Shown: piece after piece, positions 51,591 to 62,678 of the stretch
Layout of the letters: every line of letters starts with the position of its first letter
Position numbering within the stretch: the first letter of the stretch is position 1
Assembly (NCBI RefSeq): GCF_028769735.1
Contig: NC_088176.1
Location: 19,715,501 to 19,779,500, forward strand
Reading direction: 5' to 3'
Origin: Zonotrichia leucophrys gambelii
Lineage: Eukaryota; Chordata; Aves; Passeriformes; Passerellidae
DNA length: 64,000 nt
Notes under the pieces: generated by a model
What the model saw: the letters and a program-made list of their open reading frames with translations, nothing else
The model's database searches: none
What the model was told of the DNA's origin: nothing
Translations under genes and position numbers: made by a program

Positions 51591-54500
51591 CTGGAACACA
51601 CAACGAAAAGGAAAGGGACACCAGGAGGTCACACCTGTTTGCTGAGAGCTTCATGTAGATTAAGAGATAACCACACTTGTGAACACAGAACAGACTGTGC
51701 ATGAAGAACTGGTGCTGATGAAGAGGTTATGAATACATTGCAATAGTGTTCTGCCTTTGGCACTACCAAAGCATCCTCCACTTGAGGGAACTCTCCAGTC
51801 TTAGTTCCCCAGAAAACAGGCAGCAGGAAAGCACTCCTCTGTTTTACAGATGAGACAACAGTCACAGAACTCATGCATGATTTCTTGGTAGACACAATGA
51901 AATTCAACTGGCTAGCTGGAAGTACACAAAACCTTCCAGCTTCCAGTTCTCTCTCCTTAAACACTAGCCATGCCTGTCCCATACTTACAAAGATGCTCAG
52001 GTCGTCATCTCACCCAGTTCAGCCTCCCAGTCAACACTACAGCTCAAGATTCCCTGACCAGTTTCTGAAGCCTGTCAGTGAGGGACTATGCAGAGAAGCA
52101 ATAGTAAAGGGATATAGATTTAATACTGTTTTAATTGCTAGAGGAATTTCCAGATGCGCACAATCCTGTTCAGCTTTGCCAGTGGCTTCCTCTACAGGGA
52201 ATAAAAAATCCTGGACTTTAGGTCTACCATGCATATATATAAACAGAATGATGTTAAAATAAGTACAATTTTAATTTCTTAGGTTTTTAAAGACTGGAAA
52301 TTTATTGCAAATCCCTTTTTCTAGTCATGAACCTAAGCACAAGTATGCTCACACATCTGATTTCTAGATTTTCCTGTTTTCCCTCCAAAAGGATAACTGA
52401 CAATGCCATGGTATAAATTGCCTTTCCAGGTGCAAAAAACTTACTAAGCAATCAGGCAGACTGTTTTCCTAAAAGCTAAGCTAAACTGATACCAGTTCTT
52501 GTGCTCAATCAGGCTCTTCAGAATAAGATGGAGTCTCACACAAAGCTATTCTGAGGCCAAAGCATGACTGCTGGAAAATTTGAAAAAATAAAAATATACA
52601 GATTTTCCAATGAATAGAAATATTTGACATCCTGATGTCCAAGAGTGATTCAAATTTATGAGAACTTGGAAATGTTTGTGGTTATATCTGTTTGTTGTGG
52701 ATAAATTTGTACATGTATCTGTTTAGTTTGGATAGATGCTGTACTTCTGGGGTAAAGAGAAAGCTTTAAACACATCAGAGGACTGGCTACGGCGGTGGAA
52801 TTACACAATGTCTGGATCACAAAGATGACTTTAGTTTCCGGACAAGGAAAACCAGGTCATATGCAGTCTCATTAACTATTTTCTGGAGGAAAAGCTCATG
52901 AAAAGCACCATGAAAAAGAAAAAGAATATTGTCAGTTTTTCAACCTAGGTAATGCCCAAACAGACCCATAGCTACAAAGCTATTGTTTATCAGGGACATC
53001 TTTTTGATAAAGAGTGCATCTCTTTGGCAGGTAGCTGAGGAAGCCCAGCCAGTTGCTGCAGGGACTGATTACCCTGAGGTTACTTGTTAGCCTAGTGGTT
53101 AAAAAACGAAGGGTTAAAACAATTGTCCTTTGGGACTAAACCTGGGGGAGACAGAGGAGGCATTTGGTGAATCTCTTTACTAGCTGCTCCCTTATTCAGG
53201 CCAGCAAGCAGTACTGTATTGGAGGCCAAGCAGCCTGCAAGGGCAGGGAAAAACGTGCAGCTCCACTGGGCCTCACTCCTGTGCCCCATTCCCAGCATAC
53301 TCAGCTTGCTGCCTCTCCACTGGCATTCCCGAATGCTTTGTGTGGCACAGATACTGCTGCCATGAACAGAAACCCTACCAGTTGCTTGCAAACATATATT
53401 TTTGCTTATCTCTGAGATTTCCATTTATTTTATTGCTCTCTTCCTACCAAAATGAAGCAGTTGCAGTGGTTGCGTGGGTTTCCCAGCAGAATGAACAGAG
53501 ACAGAAGGAAACTGTGTTGAAAGAAGTACAGGAGACCTCTAAGGCCCCCAGAGGGGCAGTGAACACACATGGTATTAATGGACATCTGGAGGAGAAACTG
53601 CCTTTTTTAACAAACCATCCTCATAGAGGGGATCACTGTGCCTATGGACATGGAGCACTCAGTGCAATTACAAGGTGCAGTAGGTTCACTGTAGGGGCTG
53701 GCTCTGTGGCTCAAATAACGCAGGATAACTCAAGTAACACAGCTCAGCATTTTGCTCTGGATTTTGCATGTGTGTGCTCCTCTTCTAAAACAAACCAATT
53801 CCATGTACAACTCATTTACACAGAATATACTGTTCATTACATATTCTGCTGAAAAAGTAGTGCCCAATAGATCTTTGAGAAATATTGTTACTCCTACCAC
53901 TGTTCCCTTCCTGCAGGCTGGAAAATTACTGCCTTTCATCAATTGCATCCATCTGATCTGGTGCATGTAACATGGAATGTCTAGCAGCAGGCAATCTATC
54001 ACATAAGTGTAACAAACAATTTTTGTGTATTCAATACTGTTACTTGCATGAATATACAGTCAATTTGCAAAATTCATCAGATGAAATTAAAGGTCTGTTG
54101 ATTTTTTTAGAGCCACTGCCTAGCACAATTAGCAAATCTTACTTAGACAATGCAATCAGTCATATAATCACTTCAAAATACATTCTGGATCAAAAAACAG
54201 ACAGGGTACCAGGACTCACCTAAAGCACACATATAATTCTTAAGGTACATGCATTTGACTATATCCATCCCCCAAAAAGCCAAAGCATTTCCAACATCCA
54301 ACACCCTGTCCTATATGACCTCAGATTTTAAAAAAGACATCAACAAGCAATTGATAAACTTACTAGGAAGAATGGTCTGTGGAAGTTTCCAGAGGAGTAA
54401 CACCTGCTGTATTCTGCAAAAGTCCAAACAAAGGAGTCATTGATATGCACTTACACGTGAGGAGAAAGAAAAAGGCTTGCTTAAGTAATTTTTCATCTAT

Positions 54501-54889
54501 TACTTCAATATTAGCCTATAGGAGACATTGAGGTTTAAATCTAAATGCAATTTAAGCTGTCAATGTCTTTGCAGAAAAGCAACAATTTTCGTGAGTTCCT
54601 TCAGGGCAGTGACAGGTTTTTAGCACAGCCGATGCCTTTTCGCAGTGCCTATTCTTTTGTCTGCAAATGAGTCATTGTGAATAAAGCCAAAAGCAAGAAG
54701 AGATAACCAGCTGGGCCATGACCAGGAGACACATGCTCATAATTATTTCCCCAAGCTTTCCCCCAACCGGTCACTGCCCGCCTTTGCTTTAAAGGTGTAT
54801 TACATTTCTGCAGCACAATACATTCCTCAGCGTTCAAAAAATATCAAAGCTCTAAAAAGAAAAGCGACGTTTCAGTTCAGTTTCCTTAC

Positions 54890-55450
54890 TTAAGAGAAGC
54901 AATGCCAGCTGCACAGGTTCAATAGCAAAAGCCAGTTCCTAGCCGCTTGCTTTAAATCCATCTAACGCTTCTTAGACACGTTATTTAAAAATTGAAGGCA
55001 ATTTTAGAAGCCATTCTCTATTTTGTGTCCCCTCATCTATGTGAGGATTTCTATCTAGGAAGAAAAAGCAAATCTTGGGTTTGAAAAAGCAGCTTTTCCA
55101 AGTCCTGGTGAAATGCCGCAGCTTCAAAAAAAATCAGCAACAGAAAAAAAAAAAAAAAGAAAAAAATGGCGTGTTACCAATTAATCTATCATTTCATGGT
55201 TCGAGTGCTGCAGACCCTCGAAGCAGCAGCAGCAGCTGACCTGCCCTAGAAGGCCACAGCAAGGTGCAGCATAAGGAAAATTGTGTAAAATCTCTCAGAA
55301 ATATCCAAAATCTTGGGTAGGCGTGAGCTCCAAGCAGAGAGCGGGGCTTGTAAGAAGGGAGAGTAGATGGCAACACGCTTGAAAGGCACGAGATGATGAC
55401 GTGACACGCCAACCAAGAATTTTAAGCTGATTGCTGCTGCTGCCTATTCA
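54890..55450 (-). promoter_or_regulatory. SORBS1: Candidate internal SORBS1 promoter with untranslated first exon
   Basis: A cluster of CpGs stands out in otherwise CpG-poor intron around 55195-55410. It includes a CRE-like TGACGTGA at 55397-55404, and CAG/CTG-rich patches flank it. Downstream on the transcribed sense a good donor (CTTAA/GTAAGG, exon edge 54890) is preceded by multi-frame stops and lacks a convincing acceptor, as expected for a 5' UTR exon. Mammalian SORBS1 is known to have many 5'-variant isoforms. The start site and its use are inference. Confidence 0.4.
55145..55165. repeat. Poly(A)-rich tract
   Basis: A-rich homopolymer run interrupted by a G, within the candidate internal promoter region. 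Confidence 0.85.
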
Positions 55451-55768
55451 TGTGAAAAATAGAGAGGGTTTTTTTTTTGCAGACACTGAACTCTAAACCT
55501 GAAATGGGGACTGGGATGGGGGTGGGGGCAGCTGAATGCAGACGTGGTGGTGGGGAGAGAGACGAAATCACTGTATCTGAAATGGATTTCAAGCTGGATT
55601 CTCAGCATCACATTCTATTATTTCTGACAGCAACACAGCAAGCCATGCAGTCAGAACGCTCAGAACCATTATTTATCCCAACCTCATTTAATAATCATCC
55701 AGCAGTGAATAGATTAGAGCAGAGAGTTTGGAAACGGGGATTGGCAGCATGAAAAGAATAGGAAATAC

Positions 55769-55870
55769 CTTCTGTGGCTTTTTATGTGGTGCTTTATAAA
55801 GCTTCTCCATTTTTTCTAAATCTGCCTCTAACTCAGTCTGGTAGAGGTAGAGGTCTTTTTCTAGATCACT
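55769..55870 (-). CDS. SORBS1: SORBS1 exon: acidic helical linker after SoHo
   Basis: This 102-bp exon encodes 34 residues, SDLEKDLYLYQTELEADLEK then MEKLYKAPHKKPQK. It corresponds to the mammalian segment with QTELEADLEKM. The heptad-like pattern of Leu and Glu suggests a helix. Both ends are phase 0, with acceptor TTTAACCAG and donor GTATTT. The basic tail (HKKPQK) differs from the human counterpart. Confidence 0.94.
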
Positions 55871-56443
55871 CTGGTTAAAGAAGGAGAAGAAGAATGGGAA
55901 AACAATGCTTAGGGTTAGGGGAAACCAAAGGAATGTTAATTTTGAAAAAAAAAAGAGAGCCTTTTTAATCAAAAAAGAGGAAGGTGGTATGGACAATACA
56001 CAGAAAATCACTAGCAACTAATCATGTTTCAATCATTATAGAGGAAATAGTTTTAGACAATTAACATTAAAATCAAGAGATGCACAGGCCTGCTAGAATC
56101 TATTTCTACAAACCATAAAGTTATAAAACCCACCTGTAAAGAAAAAAAAAGATACTGTAATAATACGCAATATGCTGTTAGTACAATTATCATTGCAAGT
56201 CAAGATAGCAAAACAACCACTCTAAATTATGGCTGATTATGATTTCAGAATTGTTTATTAAATCAATTTTCTAGCTACTTAATTGTTAGGCTAATGAGCT
56301 CAAGCCCAATTAAAAAAGAAAATCACTCACAAGCACACAAAACCCAAGCAATGCTACAAGAAAAAAAAAAAAGAAAAGAAAACCACATACACACATATAT
56401 ACGCGCTAGATGCTGTAGTGCAACGTACGTGAGACACAATTAC
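55871..56443 (-). other. SORBS1: SORBS1 intron after SoHo
   Basis: This 573-bp AT-rich intron shows nothing beyond splice signals. Confidence 0.85.
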
Positions 56444-56509
56444 CTTTCTATCCTCTCTAGTAAGGATAGAGCAATCTCCAGGAGTATAATCCCAAATCTT
56501 TTTTGGAGG
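56444..56509 (-). CDS. SORBS1: SORBS1 exon: end of the SoHo domain
   Basis: This 66-bp exon encodes 22 residues, PPKKIWDYTPGDC then SILTREDRK, closing the SoHo domain. It is phase 0 at both ends. The acceptor is CCATCAG and the donor is GTAATT. Confidence 0.95.
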
Positions 56510-56857
56510 CTGATGGAAAGCAGAGGAAGGAAATGAGGAAATGAAGATAAGGAAAGACATCACAGAGAATATGGAAATTGGATTAGAACAGAGGGGAAAT
56601 ACAATAGGGAATTTGCATCAACACTGAAAAGAAATTATAAAATAACAACAAATCACAACAGAGAAAGAGAAGAGAAAGAGGGATAAATCTGCTACAGCAT
56701 AAATATCAGGAAATCATGGGGGGGCAAAAGGGAACATACATGCATTGTGGAAGGGGCTGTTTTCAGTAATGTTTTCAGAAATTTTTTTTGCAAGGTGCTC
56801 TATGGGATTTTGGACTCTCTAGAGGGTGCCACAGCTGTTGGTTAAAGCATTCTTAAC

Positions 56858-56880
56858 AAAAAAAAAAAAAAAAAAAAAAA
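56858..56880. repeat. Poly(A) run, 23 bases
   Basis: An uninterrupted A homopolymer followed by CAAAACAAAA. It could be the tail of a retroposed sequence, but no element body was recognised on its 5' side. Confidence 0.9.
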
Positions 56881-58616
56881 CAAAACAAAATGGGGGTGAG
56901 AACCACAGAGTCATAAAAAGCATTTGTTTTGCTCATTCTTCTTTTCAAAAGGAAAGGGTAAACCAAGGGCCTTTGATAAAGAAAAGGGAAAATCTTTCTC
57001 ACTTCCATCAGCGTATGAATACATACCATGTGAACAAATGGCTGATTTTCCCGTGGTGGCATTGTGGGGCAATGAGAATGCAGAATTGTTATTTTTTATT
57101 TCACTGTTTGGGAACGGGTTGTTTGCGGGTATTTTTGGTGGACAGAGTGGGATACAAGAAAGTTTGGGAACTAGCTATTTCCAATTCATCCTACAGCTGA
57201 AAGGGCTGATTTCAAAATGGATTTTTTCCTGTTTGGATGAAGATATTAGTATTAGGCAGGATTATTCAGAGTAAAAGATTGGACTGGACTCCCATTACTG
57301 GAGTGAGCAAAGCTACAAAATGCATGTTCTTTAGGCTGTGGCAACGAAGCTCAGAAAAGGCTTGCCAGCTACAAAAGTCTGAGATGGCATCCTGAACTCG
57401 AGTGCCTGACACTGATGCACTAGTTCTAGAGTTCCACACTCAGGAACCGGCATAGCTCCTGGGGACCATGGCTGCACGGCTTCGGAACTGAAGCAAGTTC
57501 AAGGCAGGCCTTATAAGAGAGAAGCACTTGACAAGAGTGCCCTGAGCAAGGTGGGGAACTTGTCACCAGAACAGATGGTCTGCTGAACATGAGACAGATT
57601 GCCCTGAGATAGCCTCTTCTGGAATAAGGCCAAGGCTGCATGACTAAAAGCACAAATCCACACTTCTAAAGAATGGGTATACCCCCAGACGTAGCAAGGA
57701 CCAAGGGTATAAATGCTTTTCTTTCTTTGGCACATTTTCCATTAACTCACACTAACTCAAAGGACCACAGAGATGACAAACTTTCACTCACTGCAAAAGC
57801 AGATGGCTATTAATTACATGGCAACAAAGATGAACAGGTTCCTTCTCACTGTGGAAACCTTAAACCATGACAAGTTGTGAGGAGCTAAATCCTTACATTG
57901 ACAACACTTAGAAGTCTCATCGAGGTGAGATTTATCTGACTTTTACTGCCTAAACATTAGGAGGTCTCATCTCAAACACTGCTGAAACTTCTTTAGCTTA
58001 GGATGGAAGGTCCATAGCAATAAAACATAGTTTTCTATGAAAGGCTGGACTACTTAACCACTGCACATCCTTGCTTTCCAGCAAAAATTATACTAATTTT
58101 ATGATGTGATCAGACTGAGCACACAACTCCAGGTAGCTACATTCTGTGCAGAGGAACTTTGCCACTTCTCCACTTCTGCCAGAACAAAGCCTCAGTTTAA
58201 AGGAAACCTGCTCTCTGGTGTCCATGTGCAATTGCCTTTGAAGTCAGTACTGAACCTTAAGAAGTACTTCTGTTTTGTTGTACACACATGGAATCTCACC
58301 AGCACTCAAAATTTGTGTGCATGGGCATTTGGCTACTGACCTCAAGGGGAAAGGAGAAATGAGAAACCATCAGTATGTCTGAATATGTATGAGAGGCTGG
58401 TAGTGACCCTCTGGTGCAGTAAGAGTAGCTTATTAAATAGTATATAATAACTAAATGAATAGTGTTTAATCAGTAAGAACCAGGCCATAAAATGCTTTAA
58501 AGTCACATTTTTTCCAGTAGCCATGACCACTGATGTGCTCCCTCCATCAAAATGTTCTTTGTTTGATTGAATAATTAAGCTTTAGTTCATCTTTTCCCGA
58601 GGGGAAATCAAGGCGC

Positions 58617-58637
58617 TTTTTTTTTTTTTTTTTTTTT
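58617..58637. repeat. Poly(T) run, 21 bases
   Basis: An uninterrupted T homopolymer in a SORBS1 intron. No retroelement body was recognised next to it. Confidence 0.9.
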
Positions 58638-59277
58638 GTCTCCATACATAGCAACACAGCTCTATTTGAGAAGAAAGAACACTGTTCTCAGACTCCTTTG
58701 GTTTCAGGGAAGGGCAAGGGCTGTTCAACACAGGCTAGTGCCCTAGTGCCCCCCATTTTATGCAATGGGCAGCTACATGCATAAGGAAATAAGCAGGAAA
58801 CAAGGTCATGATCTGTTTATGGAGAGCTGGAAATTACTGACCTACAGTTTACAAGCCAGGGACAGGAATAAATAACTCTCCTTGACTTAAAGTTATCTAT
58901 CAGCCATCCTAGATCTTGTTAGGCAGAAGGAGAATAAGGGCTTTGTATAAGGCCTTTTAAGAATGAGAGCAGGGTATTATTTCTAACATTAACAACAAAA
59001 ATGCAGTTTGAACTATGGTGTGTGAAAAAATATTACCTTGTTGATACACAGTGCTGGGAGGTGGGGAATATTTGTAAATGGCTTCAAAACACTAAAAGTG
59101 GCCACAGAACAGCTGCTTTATGTTAGTACCAGGATGACTTTATGTACAATCACATCTTTAAATGAGTAAGGCAGCTGTTTCAGATTTAGGGCCTAGGAAA
59201 GAGATGTGACAATCATAAAAAAAAAATCAAAAAAAAGGCAGGTTGACTTCATTGGTCATTGCAACTATCAAACTTAC

Positions 59278-59361
59278 CGGTTTCCCAAACTCCAATTCCG
59301 AAAAGAATTTATACCAAGGTTCATTCTTTAAATCTATCTCTTCTGGGCTTATATCCCGAGT
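59278..59361 (-). CDS. SORBS1: SORBS1 exon: SoHo domain, middle
   Basis: This 84-bp exon encodes 28 residues beginning TRDISPEEIDLKNEPWYKFF and ending ELEFGKP. It starts and ends in phase 0, so skipping it would keep the frame. The acceptor is TCCTTTAG and the donor is GTAAGT. It is near-identical to mammalian SORBS1. Confidence 0.96.
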
Positions 59362-62300
59362 CTAAAGGAATTGGTGATAGGGGAATGGAAGAAAGAGAAG
59401 GATAACATTATGCAAAGAATACACGGAAAGGGACTGTTAGAGATGCAGATCCCATGGCTTCCATTTTAAAATGTAGATATTCAGCCTTATAATTTGGTAT
59501 TTCTATTGCACGTTTCTCATAAAGGCCATGAACTGCTTTGAAAACATCAGTTAAGCCAAATAGCATCATTGGGACCAACATGAATATGAATGAATTGCAT
59601 TTTACAGGTCAGGAGACCCAGACAGAGTGAGAGATTATGCAGCTTGCCCAGTCACAGGGAGACTCAATGGAAGAGCAGAGAGTCCAGCAGTCTGTCAGTC
59701 CTACTGTCAGACACTTTTATCAAGTCAAAAGTTACATATACTTTATTATTATTATTATTTTAAAGCTTCATTTGGTTAAAAAAATAGAGACTCAGTAAGA
59801 TCTGAATCAAATACTGCATCTTTAACAGCACATGAACATGTGAGAAACCCTGTTCTATACACTGCAAACAGAGTGGAAGGTGGTTTTCTAAATCATACGA
59901 GACACATGTCAGAGAGAGTGCACCCTAAGACCTCTGAAAGGATGGATAGAGCGACAATATTACATGTTTCTTCACAAATAAATGTTAGAATATCAGACAA
60001 AACTACAATGAAGGAAAATCAGACAGGACAGAAAACAGTACAGCTGAAAAGGAAATTCCCTTTCATTCATACCATCTGTCTTAATAAAACAAAAAAAAAT
60101 TGAAATAATTGTAGCTGTTTGAAAACACTGCTGGTGAGGTAAGAGAATAAAAGTCCATTGCTAAATCTTCTGAGGTACCACTCTCCAAAAGTGTGGGATA
60201 AAAGATATCTAGCTAATTCTTGCATTTCTAGTATACCTAGTCAAAAACAGAGTGGATCTCCGTGCATTAAAAATATACACGCATTATGTCTGCTGTGCAG
60301 GCAAGATTCCAAGTGCTCCATCACAAGGAAGAAGGAGCCCCACAGATGCACAATGCCCTCATGGAAATCATTTTGTGATGGGGTTACTGAGGCAGTTGAT
60401 AAAAGTGCTGGACTTGTATGTCCCAGATTCTGCCATAGCCATTAGCACCACAAAAAAAAAAGCTCTAGGAAAAGAGCTCAGGATTGATGCTGAATGAGAG
60501 GAAATGCAAGATAAATAGTTACATCATGTTTAGTGCCTGATGACCTGGAGAATGATTTGGCTATTTCTTAAAGGCATAAAGGAATCAATACCTCTCTTTT
60601 TTATTTACTGCACTCCAGCTAAAAGCACTCATCTTATATAACAGTGTTTACATTAAAACAAAGCCCAGTGATATCAACAGCAGGCGATTCATTACTCTGA
60701 AATGGTTTTGGATTGGGATTCTGATAGTCACAGCTGTGGGTGTGATTACCAGGTGACAATCACAAAGCTCCTGCACCTGTCTGAAAGATGCAGTCACTAA
60801 CCACTGTGGTACTGCTATATTTAATGAGACTGATGGAGACTGTGAAGCTACTATTTCCAAGGCCTTCTTTCTTCTCTGGTCTATGGCTTCAAATTAAAGC
60901 TCATAAAATAACATTGGAAGTAACACAGCTATCACTTTCATCTTGGTTTTGATGAGCTCTGTACATAAAATGTTTTTCAGTTATGCTGATGATGGTTCTG
61001 CTTGTAGAACCATCATTGTCTTTTAGACTCTGATTCCACAGCTCAGTTCAGTACCTGATGAAGTCTGAACACGTAAACAGTGCCACTGGTGATGACAGAC
61101 CTTTTGCAAATGCTTAAGTACACAGATGAAGCTGGCCTTTTGCCACAGTTTTAATCTTGTCTGTTTACCGTGAGACAAAATTGATGTTTAATTCAGCGGA
61201 AATCTGGCTCCAGGATGGACTGCAGGAATGGAGGTGTCATACCATGTTCAAACCACTCCTCACTGGCACTTCTCTAATGGGCTGAGCCAACACCCAGTGG
61301 TATCAAGAGGGAGTCATCCGCCACCCATTGCAATAGGCACTGGGATCATGCTCCCATCAGGAGCAACTTTGTTGAAGTCAATGAAGGGACACAGGTGTGA
61401 AAAGAGGTTGGTTGCAGCATCTTCAAAAAGTGATGGACCTTGGTTACACTTGGAAGGAAAAAAGAAAACCCACCAAAATACTAAGGAGAAGCATCAGGTC
61501 CCACATCAGACTTGATTGTTACATTTCTATTGATTTAAATTGCTATTCATTCTTGTGTAAAATCCTAGGCAGGTTTTTCCGGAGTATTCCTTTATCTATT
61601 CCATGCATGGATCAATGTCTGAGCTGTTAAGGTACAACTTACATGTTGGAAACTCACATGCAATTAGCAGTTCTAATTGAATCCTTCAAATTAATGCCTT
61701 TATAGAACAATTATATCTTTATGCACTATCTTTGTACACTACTAACAACATTCAGTATTTTTGAGCAGTTACAGTGTCACACTTGCACCATGGAAGGACA
61801 CCTTTAGTGATCTGTGCTGATTTATACTGGACTGGCTGACAAGGTTAGCATCATCTCTCTGCCTGTTCCTTGTCAAGTATTCTCAACCAAGGCTGAAGAA
61901 AGAGACTTTATGTCCCTAGCTGTCACAATTCACAGCACTGCTTACTAATTCAGACTGAAATTGGAAACAGCTCACTTAATACGCCAGGTTACATTTCACC
62001 ATCGCTGGAGAGCTCACATTGAGTCCTGCCACCTCTGTCAGAGAAGTGGTGAGATCCAGCTGAGGAAAAAAGCAGCCCAGGGAAAATGGCCATATCCTAA
62101 TGTACCTCAGAGGCATCCACTGAGGCACACTAAAGGAGCTCTGAAAACTAGTTCAGTGTTTAAAGCATCAGAAGAACATAGAAACTGAACCTGACTTCTC
62201 TGTTGCATAATGCCTTCAACCCTCCTGCATCAGCTAATGCTGTGCCCTAGAAAAAGTACAGCTGGCAAAACAGCTGCTGAACAGGTCACAGTGTCAAACA

Positions 62301-62563
62301 TGGATTAAAAACTAGGGTTAGTGATCCATACTTAACATGGAAAACAACACGTCCAGAAGGAAAGAAGCCTCTCAATCCACCCTGGATCTTGCTTTAGAGA
62401 GAACAAAAATGTTAGGAAGTTATGCAGAACAGTTTCAAAAAACATCATACAAGCACTGCAATGTCAGCATAAGGAATCCCATCCAAATAGAACCACACAA
62501 GCATTTACAGAGTATTTCATAATCACAGGATAAAGCCACAAACTAGGATAAATCAAACATTAC
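59362..62563 (-). other. SORBS1: SORBS1 intron within SoHo (first)
   Basis: About 3.2 kb. A short ATT trinucleotide run lies near 59744-59760 and an 11-bp-stem hairpin at 60989-61016. No exon was recognised. Confidence 0.8.
60989..61016. repeat. Inverted repeat, 11-bp arms with 6-base loop
   Basis: ATGATGGTTCT is followed by the loop GCTTGT and then the exact reverse complement of the arm. It would form a small perfect hairpin in SORBS1 intronic RNA. Confidence 0.85.
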
Positions 62564-62678
62564 CATCTTTTCGTTGTTCAGAACAGAGGACTTCCCTGGC
62601 TGATAGTCATAAATGCTCCTGGGTTCTGCACGGTATTTTCTGGTGTCCACCTTCTTGTCTGGAGGCTCCCAGTCAGTC
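62564..62678 (-). CDS. SORBS1: SORBS1 exon: beginning of the SoHo domain
   Basis: The 115-bp exon lies between acceptor TTTCCTCAG and donor GTAATG. It gives one base of a split codon plus 38 residues starting [19 protein letters not shown] and ending NEKM, the hallmark opening of the sorbin-homology domain. This domain anchors the protein to flotillin in lipid rafts. It ends in phase 0. It is the most 5' SORBS1 exon in the window. Confidence 0.95.

Larger units (their letters stand above)
51591..55768 (-). other. SORBS1: SORBS1 intron(s) with an unplaced bridging exon
   Basis: About 4.2 kb. The flanking exons are phase-incompatible, and the mammalian segment with ISPTPEISSETPGY is expected around here, but I could not find it. 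The right end (54.9-55.45 kb) looks like an alternative promoter. Confidence 0.65.
56510..59277 (-). other. SORBS1: SORBS1 intron within SoHo (second)
   Basis: About 2.8 kb. It holds a 23-base poly(A) run (56858-56880) and a 21-base poly(T) run (58617-58637). No exon was recognised. Confidence 0.8.

Noticed and set aside
56858..56880. Poly(A) run as evidence of a retrogene
   Set aside because: No gene-like or SINE-like body adjoins the run and no target-site duplication was seen.
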